From contig JACKCG010000001.1 in assembly GCA_020634135.1 (NCBI GenBank), positions 62,001-126,000 on the forward strand: DNA of 64,000 nucleotides, written 5' to 3'. Under the pieces are notes generated by a model. That model searched no databases, was not told the origin of the DNA, and saw only the letters and a list, made by a program, of their open reading frames with translations. Both the position numbers and the translations under genes were made by a program. Below are positions 26,807-35,667 of this stretch, piece after piece. Origin of the DNA: Anaerolineaceae bacterium (GTDB taxonomy: Bacteria > Chloroflexota > Anaerolineae > Aggregatilineales > Phototrophicaceae). The stretch's first letter is position 1. Every line of letters starts with the position of its first letter.

Positions 26807-26968
26807 TGGTTCAACGGTTATAACTGGTTTAACAATTCGATAATGGTACGGAACAGCGGTCAATAAAAATCAGTCGTTCGCCTGACATTGTTTGGTTCTG
26901 CGATGTGGCGTGGTGTCTCCTGATGACAAATCGCCTTTTTATTTTTCCCAAGTGATGAACGGTTTTTT

Positions 26969-27000
26969 GGTAGATTTTATCCCAACCTTAAAATCTCCCA
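26969..27000. repeat. Dyad element, copy 2, upstream of dnaA
   Basis: This is the second copy of the 17-base repeat, with GGTAGATTTT (26969-26978) facing AAAATCTCCC (26991-27000), one mismatch. It ends 28 bases before the -35 box of the dnaA promoter, so it could be an operator or an initiator-protein site. Confidence 0.6.
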
Positions 27001-27028
27001 ATTTTTAACATTTAAAGCCCGGATTCGG

Positions 27029-27057
27029 TTGAGAAAATGCCCCACATGCACTATACT
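27029..27057 (+). promoter_or_regulatory. Promoter of dnaA
   Basis: TTGAGA (27029-27034), a 17-base spacer and TATACT (27052-27057). The predicted start near 27064 leaves a leader of about 185 bases before dnaA. Confidence 0.6.
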
Positions 27058-27248
27058 ATATGGTACACAACCAACCACCGACAGCACTTCCGCATTTTCT
27101 ACATGCATTTCGGGTCATACGCAAAACCCTCACGGTGGTAAGAACATATATATATAACGTAACGCTATAGTTCACGATAAACAACAGGTTTTCCCTGTCT
27201 GGCAGTTTTGTGTTCTAAATTGCCGGTTTTTAGACTCTGGTAAAAGTG

Positions 27249-28646
27249 ATGAAACCCTTAAGTCCGCAGCAGGCGTGGAATATCGCCTTTAGCCAACTGG
27301 AAATCCAACTGGATCGCGCCAGCTTCACGACCTGGCTGCGCGATGCGGTTTTCCTGGGCTATGCGGATGGGGTTTTTCGGGTTGGTGTGCCGAATACTTA
27401 CGCCAGCGATATGTTGCAGCACCGGCTATACCGTACCATTTGGCGCGTACTGAGCGACATCTGGGGCGATACAGCGGAACTCTGCTTTGAAGTCCACAAG
27501 CAGGAACGTCCGTTGGAGATGGAAGCTGAATTGCCCCTCTTCCAACTTATGCAGCAGCAGCCGGAAGAAACTCCCTCTGCGCCGCTTTACCAGCAGGTTT
27601 CCCGCCCGCAGCGCCCCGATCTGCCGGAGAGCGAACTCAATCCGCGCATGACGTTTGATCGGTTCATCGTCAACTCGGCCAACCGCATGACACTGGAAGC
27701 CGCACTGGCCGTCGCCGAACAGCCGGCCAATATCTATAACCCGCTTGTCATCTACGGCGGGGTTGGACTGGGTAAAACCCATCTGATGCAATCTATCGCC
27801 CATGCCTGCCACGCCAGAGGGCGGCGAGCAATCTATATTCCGTCAGAAGTGTTTACTAACGACCTTGTAGATGCTATCCGCCACCGGGCTACCGCGATGT
27901 TTCGTGAAAAGTATCGCTCGGTAGATGTGCTGCTCGTGGATGATATTCAGTTTATCGGCGGCAAGGAAAGCACCCAGGAAGAATTCTTTCACACATTTAA
28001 TGCGCTGTATACCTTTAACAAGCAGATCGTTCTCGCTTCAGATCGCCCGCCGGGACTGCTGAACACCCTGGAAGACCGGCTGCGTTCGCGTTTCGAGGGT
28101 GGATTAGTGATGGACTTGCAGCCGCCCGAATTCGAGACACGGGTTGCTATCTTGCGCATGTGGGCGGAAGAGCGTGAGATTGACCTGCCGGATTCAGTGT
28201 GCCAGATGATCGCTGACCGGGCGCGGGCCAACATCCGCGAACTCGAAGGCATCTTCAACCAGATCGTCGCTACCACACGTTTTTCGCCACAACCGGTGAC
28301 GGAAGACATAGCAGAAAACCTGCTTGAAAGCTATCATCGCCCCCGCCGCCATATCACGCTGCGCCGGGTGCTGGATGTCACTGCCCGCCACATGAATTTG
28401 ATGGTTGATGACCTGACCGGCCCGCGCCGCACGCAGAAAATCACCCAGGCACGGCAAATTGCCATGTACCTTGCGCGGGAAGTAACCTATGCTTCGCTGC
28501 CGCAGATTGGCGAAGTGTTCGGGGGGCGTGCCCATAGTACAGTCCTGCATAGCTGCAACAAAATTGCAGATGAGATTCAGACCGATACCCATCTCCGCCG
28601 TTTGATCCAGGCCATGCAGGAAGAACTGGTTGGCGCGCTCGATTAG
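27249..28646 (+). CDS. dnaA: Chromosomal replication initiator DnaA
   Basis: This 465-residue protein has the four DnaA domains. Domain I starts with SPQQAWNIAFSQLEIQ and is followed by a linker. The AAA+ core has Walker A GGVGLGKTHL and Walker B VDVLLVDDIQF. Domain IV carries the box-binding signature EVFGGRAHSTVLHSCNKI. DnaA opens the origin and loads the helicase. GTG at 27246 directly precedes ATG at 27249; neither has a strong ribosome-binding site and I take the ATG. dnaN is not adjacent. The 3' end overlaps the convergent glycosyltransferase gene by four bases. Confidence 0.93.
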   Translation: MKPLSPQQAWNIAFSQLEIQLDRASFTTWLRDAVFLGYADGVFRVGVPNTYASDMLQHRLYRTIWRVLSDIWGDTAELCFEVHKQERPLEMEAELPLFQLMQQQPEETPSAPLYQQVSRPQRPDLPESELNPRMTFDRFIVNSANRMTLEAALAVAEQPANIYNPLVIYGGVGLGKTHLMQSIAHACHARGRRAIYIPSEVFTNDLVDAIRHRATAMFREKYRSVDVLLVDDIQFIGGKESTQEEFFHTFNALYTFNKQIVLASDRPPGLLNTLEDRLRSRFEGGLVMDLQPPEFETRVAILRMWAEEREIDLPDSVCQMIADRARANIRELEGIFNQIVATTRFSPQPVTEDIAENLLESYHRPRRHITLRRVLDVTARHMNLMVDDLTGPRRTQKITQARQIAMYLAREVTYASLPQIGEVFGGRAHSTVLHSCNKIADEIQTDTHLRRLIQAMQEELVGALD

Positions 28647-29401
28647 GATTGTGACTCGCGGTACAACCTCCACAGCAGCCAGTACTTGCGGAACTCATAC
28701 CATCCCATCAGCAGACTCAGGCGTAACCCGTGTAACCCGTCCCGGTAGCCTTTAAGGGTGACGAACCGCCACCAGAACTGCCGCCAGGGTTGCAGGAAAT
28801 AGTTCTGCGGTTTGGGATAAATACCTCCTTCGTACAAAATGCTCGCATCATAGGCCGTGTAGCGCCGTTGCTTGGCAGCGAACTGTGCCGCATCCTGATA
28901 GTTATAGTGAATAAATGGCTGGGTCAGCGTGCCTTCTGGCCCGTCCAGGAGTACGAGTTCATGTACCTGGCGTTCCGGGTCGTAGCGTGCCGCGCCTACC
29001 CGAAGCAGCCGGGTCTGGTAGTCGGGATACCAGCCTGCCCCCAGCGTAAGTTTTCCAAAAATGTAGTTATGGCGAGGAATGCGCCACCCAGCATAATCCG
29101 GCTTTTGTATTTCTGCCTGCACTTCGGCTGCTAACTCTGGCGTAACCCGTTCATCGGCATCCACGAACAATACCCAGTCTGCGCGCCCGGCGACGGCATT
29201 TAGTGCCGCATTGCGCTGGCTGGCATAATCTCTAAATGTGTGCTGGATGACTTCCGCCCCGGCATTCTGCGCGAGTGCCACCGTGTTGTCGGTGCTGAAT
29301 GAGTCAAATACCAGGACGAAATCCGCAAACGCTAAACTGGCGATACACGCTTCGATGTGGGCTGATTCGTTTCGGGTGAGTATGACGCCAGCCAGAGTCA
29401 T
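28643..29401 (-). CDS. Glycosyltransferase family 2 (WaaE/KdtX-like)
   Basis: This 252-residue cytoplasmic GT-A enzyme begins LAGVILTRNESAHIEACI and has the metal-binding DADER motif (WVLFVDADERVTPEL). The middle part with HNYIFGKLTLGAGWYPDYQTRL and QVHELV resembles glucosyltransferases of lipopolysaccharide-core type. Its ATG overlaps the stop of the upstream glycosyltransferase (ATGA), so the two are one unit. The acceptor is unknown; cell-surface glycan assembly is inferred. Confidence 0.85.
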   Translation of the reverse strand: MTLAGVILTRNESAHIEACIASLAFADFVLVFDSFSTDNTVALAQNAGAEVIQHTFRDYASQRNAALNAVAGRADWVLFVDADERVTPELAAEVQAEIQKPDYAGWRIPRHNYIFGKLTLGAGWYPDYQTRLLRVGAARYDPERQVHELVLLDGPEGTLTQPFIHYNYQDAAQFAAKQRRYTAYDASILYEGGIYPKPQNYFLQPWRQFWWRFVTLKGYRDGLHGLRLSLLMGWYEFRKYWLLWRLYRESQS

Positions 29402-30345
29402 GAGTCCCGTCCTAACGCCATGCGCCTGATTTTCTGATATGCGCCGACAATCTCATCTCGATTCGACAGGTCGGGGGGAGCGGTGTGTGCTTTCCACCAC
29501 ATGCCGGTGGCAATCAGCAGGCGGGCGAGGGGACGTTTCCATGCCGGGTAGTGTTTCTGCGCCAGCCGCAACCGGCTTGTCCACAGGTGAATGAGACTCT
29601 GCGGGCGTGCCTGCCCGGTGCTCTGTCCGGCCAGGTGGATGACATGTGCCGCTGGGACACAGGCGACCTCCCACCCGGCCTGTTTGATGCGCCACGCCCA
29701 GTCAATTTCCTCGCAGTACATGAAGAACCCCTCATCCAGCGGGCCGACCTGCTCGATTACCTCGCGGCGCAGCATCATAGTTGCACCCAATGTGAAGTCT
29801 ACCGGAAAAGGTTGGCTGGATAAATAGCGGTGGCGCGGGTACCGTCCGTTGAAGCGCCCTTCGATCAGCCGTCCTGGAGTGGGGAAAAACTCAACCCATA
29901 ACTGTCGCAGTCCTGGGAAGGCAAACGCCCCATGCTGGAAGCTCCCGTCAGCATAGGCTAATTGCGCCCCGACTAAACCGAGCCGAGGGTTCGTGAGCAG
30001 GGTGTCGTACAGGGCACGGGTCGCGCCTGGCTGTGTGATGGTGTCTGGATTAAGCAGGTAGACAGCCTGGGGCAGGGTGGTGCTGGTCGCCCCGCCAAAC
30101 CCAATGCGCCGCAGCGCGAGGTTATTCGCCCGTACAAACCCCAGGTTTTCCGGGCTGGCGATCACGTTCACAGTGGGGAAGGCCTGGGCAATCGCGTTGG
30201 CAGTGCCATCGCTGGATGCGCTGTCCACTACATAAATTTCAGCTTTCGGGCCGCCTGCCTCCAGGTCAGCGATAAGGCTGCGTAGCGCTTCCAGCGCGAG
30301 GTCCCGCACATTCCAGGTGACAATAATGACGGCGAGTTCAGTCAT
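29398..30345 (-). CDS. Glycosyltransferase family 2 (rhamnosyltransferase-like)
   Basis: This 315-residue GT-A enzyme has LAVIIVTWNVRDLALEAL at the N-terminus, VDSASSDGTANAIAQAFP, NLGFVRANNLALR, and YLLNPDTI as the DxD-like site. Later segments DFTLGATMMLRREVIEQVG and DEGFFMYCEEIDWAWRIKQ are typical of dTDP-rhamnosyltransferase relatives. It starts six bases after the PhnD-like lipoprotein gene and overlaps the next GT2 gene. Confidence 0.85.
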   Translation of the reverse strand: MTELAVIIVTWNVRDLALEALRSLIADLEAGGPKAEIYVVDSASSDGTANAIAQAFPTVNVIASPENLGFVRANNLALRRIGFGGATSTTLPQAVYLLNPDTITQPGATRALYDTLLTNPRLGLVGAQLAYADGSFQHGAFAFPGLRQLWVEFFPTPGRLIEGRFNGRYPRHRYLSSQPFPVDFTLGATMMLRREVIEQVGPLDEGFFMYCEEIDWAWRIKQAGWEVACVPAAHVIHLAGQSTGQARPQSLIHLWTSRLRLAQKHYPAWKRPLARLLIATGMWWKAHTAPPDLSNRDEIVGAYQKIRRMALGRDS

Positions 30346-30351
30346 GCGTTC

Positions 30352-31386
30352 CTAACCACCCAACTGCGCGAAATCGAGGCCAGTGCGTTCCAGGAAGGCT
30401 GTAAAGTCGGCAAAGTCTTCGGCGGTGACAGGTAGCAGGGCGTCTTGCTCCAGCAGCCCTTGCAGGATTCTGGCCGAGTTGGTGTCATCCGCCATTGCCA
30501 GCAGTCCCTCCGTGAGCTGCACTCGCGCCCCTAATGGAAGTTGTGGGGGGAACATCAGCACCGGATACGGAAACTCAACAGTGGTTTCCAGGATGCTTAC
30601 GCCTTCCGGCGGTTCATCGCCGTCCAGCGCCGCGACAGGGATTCCGGCGGCGTCACAATCGCCATCGGCCACCGCCTGGATAAGTGCCTCCAGATCGGCA
30701 TAATCATTGATAGCTTCCAGGTCAGTGGTGGGGTTGACTCCCCGCGCTTGCATCACGAGAGATGGCACCATCCATGTCCAGAAGTCCTCGTATCCCAGTC
30801 GGCAAACGGTATCACCCTCGACCTGGGCGACGCTGCTGAAACTGCGATCGCTGTTTGCGATCAGGACGCCGGTTTCTCCGGTGTGGGCGTTGCGCCCGCG
30901 TCCTCTTTCGACCAGGAGTACCGGTTCTCCGCAGCCCTGGGCAATCGCAGCCATATAGGTCAGGCCATCTACCCAGGCAACTGAAACCTTGCCGCCCGCC
31001 GAGTCACACAGTGCCGCCAGACCTTCTGCGTAGCGGTCTACGATAAGTACCTCGACTGCGACTCCAGAGGCTTCGACCAGGGCAGTCTCAAAACGGGAGG
31101 CGAAATTGGCCGCTGCCCTGGGGGCTGCCGAGTAAATTACCATCTGGATCGGGTTGCCTTCCACCCCGGCAGGAATAGCGGTTGCGACTTCCGGTAGCGG
31201 CGTAGAACGTGGCGTAGCTGTCGCCAGCACAACAGGCGCGGATTGGACGGCGGTTTCCTGGGGGCGGCATCCGGCCAGGAAGAACAGGGCGATGAGAACC
31301 GCTGCCAGCAGCGTGTAGCGGGTCACATAATGAGTCTTGCTTATTCGTGCTGGGTCGGAATGGGGCGCAAGCGGCCTGCCGGTCAT
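30352..31386 (-). CDS. PhnD-like phosphate/phosphonate-type binding lipoprotein
   Basis: This 344-residue protein has a lipoprotein signal with the lipobox LAGC at Cys40, followed by a Thr/Pro-rich linker. The body resembles PhnD/TroA-like type-2 periplasmic binding proteins: IQMVIYSAAP, VEVLIVDRYAEGLAALCDSAG, GYEDFWTWMVPSLVMQARG, DLEALIQAVADGDCDAAGIP. No ABC permease or ATPase genes are adjacent; instead two glycosyltransferases follow closely. GGGGGAT precedes the ATG. Substrate is unknown. Confidence 0.75.
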   Translation of the reverse strand: MTGRPLAPHSDPARISKTHYVTRYTLLAAVLIALFFLAGCRPQETAVQSAPVVLATATPRSTPLPEVATAIPAGVEGNPIQMVIYSAAPRAAANFASRFETALVEASGVAVEVLIVDRYAEGLAALCDSAGGKVSVAWVDGLTYMAAIAQGCGEPVLLVERGRGRNAHTGETGVLIANSDRSFSSVAQVEGDTVCRLGYEDFWTWMVPSLVMQARGVNPTTDLEAINDYADLEALIQAVADGDCDAAGIPVAALDGDEPPEGVSILETTVEFPYPVLMFPPQLPLGARVQLTEGLLAMADDTNSARILQGLLEQDALLPVTAEDFADFTAFLERTGLDFAQLGG

Positions 31387-31615
31387 GGTATCCCCCTTAT
31401 TAGTGGTTGATGGGTTACTATGGCAATTATACCGCCAGTTCTAATTACCGCAGGCGATAATCGTGCAGGCTGCATTGTACCAGTTTGCGAATAGGGTAGG
31501 CCACTCCAAGGGTGGGAGAAACTACTAAGACAAGGGCTGTCTGCCTGTTTCAGAGGGCCTGCGAGAGGCGAGAACACCATAATCCCACCCCTCGCAGCGT
31601 CGTGCGGTTGCTTCA

Positions 31616-32026
31616 TTACGATTCCATCGGCTCATACAGCTGCGTGTAGGTCACGGGGGAGCGGCGCATTCTGCAAAAGTCTTCCTGTAAGCTGAATTCC
31701 AGTCTGCCGGCTCCGGCAATCGTTACATGATAGATTCCAACGTCTCCGCTGCTGCAATCGCGGGAATCCAACCCGCTGACCAGCGTGACGTAACCATTTT
31801 CGACCTGATACGTCCCCGAATCCGGCGGATTGGCAATATCTAACCCGGCCATTGAACCGGCTGCCTGATACGTGCCGTCACTCTCAAAACGAACACAGTA
31901 ATGCCCGGCCATCCAGGTGCCGACGATGTCTGCATTCGTTACAACCTCTACATTAGCGGGCTGGCACGCCGCCAGACCAATCAGAACAGACAACCACAAT
32001 ACGACGCAAGCTATGCGTTTAAACAT
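31616..32026 (-). CDS. Small lipoprotein of unknown function
   Basis: This 136-residue protein starts MFKRIACVVLWLSVLIGLAAC, a lipoprotein signal with lipobox LAAC. The ATG at 32026 has GGAGGAGG upstream, so a longer in-frame start at 32119 is unlikely. The mature part has VGTWMAGHYCVRFESDGTYQ and GTYQVENGYVTLV, as in small beta-barrel, lipocalin-like lipoproteins. Three further cysteines may form disulphides. Function is not known. Confidence 0.65.
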   Translation of the reverse strand: MFKRIACVVLWLSVLIGLAACQPANVEVVTNADIVGTWMAGHYCVRFESDGTYQAAGSMAGLDIANPPDSGTYQVENGYVTLVSGLDSRDCSSGDVGIYHVTIAGAGRLEFSLQEDFCRMRRSPVTYTQLYEPMES

Positions 32027-32329
32027 GATAAACCTCCTCCAACAACCCGAACGAAAGAGCAGGTGATGGTGACCCGGAAAACCGCCAGACTGCGTATACA
32101 GCGGTTTGGGTACCAGCATCCAGCATGAAACTTTCAGTGAGACGAGAAAATAGGTGGGGAAATCATGTGGCTGTCAGGCAGAGTAAAACGTGGCAGTAAT
32201 GCGGATGCTGTGGAAAATTATCTTCTCGTTCAGACTGGTTACCGCGAATCCCAACGAATAAACATATCTCCACATCATTATCGTAGTATAATCCGGCGGC
32301 AGCCGTAGTGAACAGAAATCACCGATCTA

Positions 32330-32347
32330 TTGTGATACCTGTCACAA
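32330..32347 (+). promoter_or_regulatory. CRP/FNR-type palindrome upstream of a GT-C gene
   Basis: TTGTGA-N6-TCACAA is a perfect match to the TGTGA-N6-TCACA half-sites of CRP-family regulators. The rest of the 373-base gap 32027-32399 has no visible gene. A TATAAT at 32287-32292 lies upstream of the site, and a weaker AATACT at 32367-32372 lies downstream. With the latter, the site centre falls near -41, an activating position. Confidence 0.5.
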
Positions 32348-32399
32348 TCACGGATCGCGGCGGCAAAATACTTTCTGTTAATGATGAGGAACAGGTACT

Positions 32400-33728
32400 T
32401 TGACGATTTACTTTACCCGTCATCGCTGGTTGTTGGTGGTTCTGGCCGTCGGGCTGGGGTTGCGGTTGGCTTATGGGCTGGGGCAGCCTCCGTTAGCCGT
32501 CTATGACACCGAGAGCGGAGACAGCGGCTGGTATCTTGAAAATGGTTATACCCTCATTACCGGGCAGCAGCGTGGTGTGATTCCGGTGGATGTCTCCAAG
32601 CTCCCCACTGCGCCGCTCTACCTGATGCTGATCGGCATGGCACAGGCCGTACTGCCACCCGATGGTGCGATTATCGCCGTGCGAATCATTCAGGCGGTCA
32701 TGGGGGCAGTGACCTGTTTCTTTGCGTATAGGCTGGCTGGGGCTGTAGCCGGTGACGAGCGAGCCGGGTTGGTGGCGGCGGCTGTCCTGGCGGTACACCC
32801 GGCCTTCGTGCTTGAAAGCGCCCAGATTTTGACCGAGACACTGTACACCTTCCTGGCGGTTGCCGGGTTGTGGGTCTATGTGGCGGCTTTCCGGGGGCGG
32901 GCGCGGGGCATCGCGTTAGCTGGGGCGCTGCTGGGCCTGGCGACCCTTACCCGTGCCGTACTGCTGCTCTTTCCGTTGGGACTGGCGCTGCACCTGGTTC
33001 TGACTCTCGGTTGGCGTACCGGGCTAAAACAGGCAGTGGTCTTGATGGCAGCCTATCTGGTGGTAGTGCTTTCGTGGACGGCCTATAACCTGGTCGCATA
33101 TAACCGGTGGGTGATCGGCGCGGAAGGCATGATCGCTTTTCTGTACATTGGCGCGACAGAAGAAGGCTGGCAGGGGCCAGAGGCCGTAGACCAGAGTCTG
33201 GGCGTGACCGACCCGGAAACACAGCCGCCACCGACCCAGGAGGACTATCTTCAGGCCGCCGGGGAGGTTATCGGGGGTGACGTGCTCGGCTATATTGGGC
33301 GTCGCTTTTCCCGGTTAGCGGGGGCTTATTTGCAGCCACATGGCACGACCTTTTTCTCTGGTGAAAGCCTCAAATCACTGATGGCAGATTGGTGGGCGAC
33401 TGATCGCACGGTCAGCGCTCTGCTGCGTTTGACCGGGGCTGAAGCCTTCTGGCCGAAACTCGTCATGTACATATTCCACTTCGGCGGGATGGTGGGTGGG
33501 GTGGTTGGGTTGTGGCTCACGCGGCGGCATTGGGCAGTCACGCTGCCGCTGGTCGTATTTTTGTTCTATACCACATTGATTCACCTGGTACTGGAAGCCC
33601 TGCCACGCTACTTGTTCCCGTTACAGGTTGTATGGTGGGTGTTCGCGGCGGTGGCCCTGGTACGCCTGTGGACGGTATTTCGTGACCGACGGGACAAGGG
33701 GCGGGCTGCGCCCCTCGTCCCAGGGTAA
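32400..33728 (+). CDS. GT-C membrane glycosyltransferase (GT39/PMT-like)
   Basis: This 442-residue protein has about ten hydrophobic helices. After the first helix comes an extracytoplasmic loop with YDTESGDSGWYLENGY, an acidic motif in the place expected for GT-C enzymes that use polyprenyl-phosphate sugars. The late ALPRYLFPLQVVWWVF resembles the C-terminal PR motif of ArnT/PMT-type proteins. The start is a TTG at 32400 with GAGGAA upstream. Its substrate is unknown; transfer of a sugar outside the membrane is inferred. Confidence 0.72.
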   Translation: MTIYFTRHRWLLVVLAVGLGLRLAYGLGQPPLAVYDTESGDSGWYLENGYTLITGQQRGVIPVDVSKLPTAPLYLMLIGMAQAVLPPDGAIIAVRIIQAVMGAVTCFFAYRLAGAVAGDERAGLVAAAVLAVHPAFVLESAQILTETLYTFLAVAGLWVYVAAFRGRARGIALAGALLGLATLTRAVLLLFPLGLALHLVLTLGWRTGLKQAVVLMAAYLVVVLSWTAYNLVAYNRWVIGAEGMIAFLYIGATEEGWQGPEAVDQSLGVTDPETQPPPTQEDYLQAAGEVIGGDVLGYIGRRFSRLAGAYLQPHGTTFFSGESLKSLMADWWATDRTVSALLRLTGAEAFWPKLVMYIFHFGGMVGGVVGLWLTRRHWAVTLPLVVFLFYTTLIHLVLEALPRYLFPLQVVWWVFAAVALVRLWTVFRDRRDKGRAAPLVPG

Positions 33729-33738
33729 ATAAGGAGAA

Positions 33739-35598
33739 TTAATTCGCCCGTGCCGTCAGATCGTGAATCTTGCGGTAGATTTCGCCAATGGTGAAGGGGC
33801 GTCCCTGTACCTTCGGGAACGACACGACATTGCTGATCCCAAACGTCCCACGCAGCAGCAGCGCCAGCTGCCCCATATTCAGTTCCGGCATCAGGATCGT
33901 CTTGTAACGGCTGAGTAGATTTTCAAGGTTCGCCGGGAAGGGGTTCAGATAGCGCAGGTGAGTGTGTGCGACCTTCAGCCCGGCAGCCTCCGCTTTTTCC
34001 ACCGCCGAACGCGCCGCGCCATAGGTGCTGCCCCAGGTAACCACCAGCATCGGGCCGGATTTTGGCCCATAGACTTGCTGCTCTGGGATGATGTCTTGCA
34101 GCCGCTCGACCTTTTCCTTGCGGTCATTAATCATCGCCCAATGGTGGTCCGGTGAGTATGAGACATTGCCGGTTTCCGGCGCTTTGGAAAGCCCGCCGAG
34201 GCGGTGTTCCAGGCCGGGTGTGCCGGGTATTGCCCAGGGGCGGCCCAGTGTGACTACATCGCGGCGATAGGGCAGGAATGTTTCACCTTCAACGACCTGC
34301 GGGTGCGTGATCTCAATCTCCGCTATGGTATCCGGGTCGGGGATGCTCCAGGGTTCTGCACTGTTGGCAAGGTAGCCATCCATGAGCAGTACGACAGGCG
34401 TCATAGCTCGCACGGCGAACCGGGCAGCCTCGATTGCCATGTCAAAACAGTCACCCGGAGACAGTGGGGCGATAACGGGCAGCGGGGATTCGCCATTGCG
34501 CCCGAACATCACTTGCAGCAGGTCACTCTGTTCGACTTTAGTAGGCATCCCCGTGCTGGGGCCGCCGCGCTGCACATTAACGATAATCATCGGCAGTTCG
34601 AGTACCAGACCCAGGTTCATCGCCTCGCTCTTGAGGGCGATACCCGGGCCGCTGGTTGCGGTGACGGCCAGTGTCCCGCCGAACGCGGCGCCAATGACCG
34701 AACCCATGGCTGCGATTTCATCTTCTGCCTGGAACGTGCGCACGTCAAAGTGTTTCATTCCGGCAAGGTGATGCAGAATGTCGCTGGCCGGGGTGATCGG
34801 GTAGCCGCCAAAGAACAGCGGTTTGCCGGCTTTTTGCGCCGCCGTCACCAGTCCCAGCGCTGCCGCTTCATTCCCGGTGATTTTGCGGTACGTCCCTGGT
34901 TTGAGGCGGGCGCGGCGGATACGGAAACGGGTTTGGAAGGCCTCGGTGGTTTCGCCGAAGTAATACCCGGCCTCCAGGGCGCGTAAATTGGCCTCCGCGA
35001 TTGCCGGGTTTTTGCCGAACTTCTGCTGAATCCAGGCGCGGGTGGTTTCCAGCGGGCGATCATAAATCCAGAAGGTAACGCCCAGTGCGAAGAAGTTCTG
35101 GCAGCGATCCACTTCTTTAGACGAGAGTCCGGGGATGTTTTCCAGCGCCTTGCGGTTGAGAGTGGTCAGCGGCACCTGATGCACGACAAACCCGCGCAGC
35201 GAGTCATCTTCCAGCGGGTTGTTTTCATAGTGGGCTTTTTTGAGGTTATTTTTGGTGAAGTTGTCGGTATTCACAATGATAATGCCACCCTGTTCCAGGT
35301 CGCCCAGGTTGGCTGCTAACGCCGCCGGATTCATGGCGACCAGTACCTGCGGCGCGTCGCCCGGTGTGCGAATATCCTGGCTGGAGAGGTTGACCTGAAA
35401 GCCCGACACGCCCGCCAACGTCCCAGCCGGTGCGCGAATCTCGGCGGGGAAGTCGGGGAACGTGCTGATGTCATTGCCGTAAGCCGCCGACGCATCAGTG
35501 AACTGCGTGCCGGTGAGCTGCATCCCGTCACCAGAATCCCCGGCGAAGCGGATAATGACACTATCAATCTCTTCAAATTGGGGGGTATTGTCGGTCAT
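33739..35598 (-). CDS. korA: 2-oxoacid:ferredoxin oxidoreductase, fused gamma-alpha subunit (KorA-like)
   Basis: This 619-residue subunit has a gamma domain at the N-terminus (IIRFAGDSGDGMQLTGTQF, FPDFPAEIRAPAGTLAGVSG) fused to the alpha/pyrimidine-type domain (GGYPITPASDILHHLA, FQAEDEIAAMGSVIGAAFGG, TSGPGIALKSEAMNLG, NVQRGGPSTGMPTKVEQSD). This is the arrangement of 2-oxoglutarate:ferredoxin oxidoreductases, which couple oxidative decarboxylation (or its reverse) to ferredoxin. The TPP-binding beta subunit is not adjacent on either side, which is unusual. ATG at 35598 has AGGAAGG upstream; an earlier in-frame ATG at 35619 has none. Confidence 0.88.
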   Translation of the reverse strand: MTDNTPQFEEIDSVIIRFAGDSGDGMQLTGTQFTDASAAYGNDISTFPDFPAEIRAPAGTLAGVSGFQVNLSSQDIRTPGDAPQVLVAMNPAALAANLGDLEQGGIIIVNTDNFTKNNLKKAHYENNPLEDDSLRGFVVHQVPLTTLNRKALENIPGLSSKEVDRCQNFFALGVTFWIYDRPLETTRAWIQQKFGKNPAIAEANLRALEAGYYFGETTEAFQTRFRIRRARLKPGTYRKITGNEAAALGLVTAAQKAGKPLFFGGYPITPASDILHHLAGMKHFDVRTFQAEDEIAAMGSVIGAAFGGTLAVTATSGPGIALKSEAMNLGLVLELPMIIVNVQRGGPSTGMPTKVEQSDLLQVMFGRNGESPLPVIAPLSPGDCFDMAIEAARFAVRAMTPVVLLMDGYLANSAEPWSIPDPDTIAEIEITHPQVVEGETFLPYRRDVVTLGRPWAIPGTPGLEHRLGGLSKAPETGNVSYSPDHHWAMINDRKEKVERLQDIIPEQQVYGPKSGPMLVVTWGSTYGAARSAVEKAEAAGLKVAHTHLRYLNPFPANLENLLSRYKTILMPELNMGQLALLLRGTFGISNVVSFPKVQGRPFTIGEIYRKIHDLTARAN

Positions 35599-35667
35599 AA
35601 ACTCTGCCTTCCTCATCAATCGTTTAGAGTAAGTTATTCCAAAACAGGTTTTATTGTGGAGTTGCTC

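Larger units (their letters stand above)
26701..27248. other. AT-rich gene-free region upstream of dnaA; candidate oriC
   Basis: No plausible gene lies in these 548 bases. The stretch is much richer in A+T than its surroundings and holds two long dyad elements, a short run of alternating AT at 27148-27159, and a good promoter for dnaA. TTATCCCA inside each dyad differs from the canonical DnaA box TTATCCACA, and no perfect DnaA box was found. Origin function is a hypothesis from position and composition only. Confidence 0.4.

Noticed and set aside
31559..31597. Inverted repeat CTGCGAG / CTCGCAG after the small lipoprotein gene
   Set aside because: The 25-base loop and absence of a T-run make it too weak to call a terminator.
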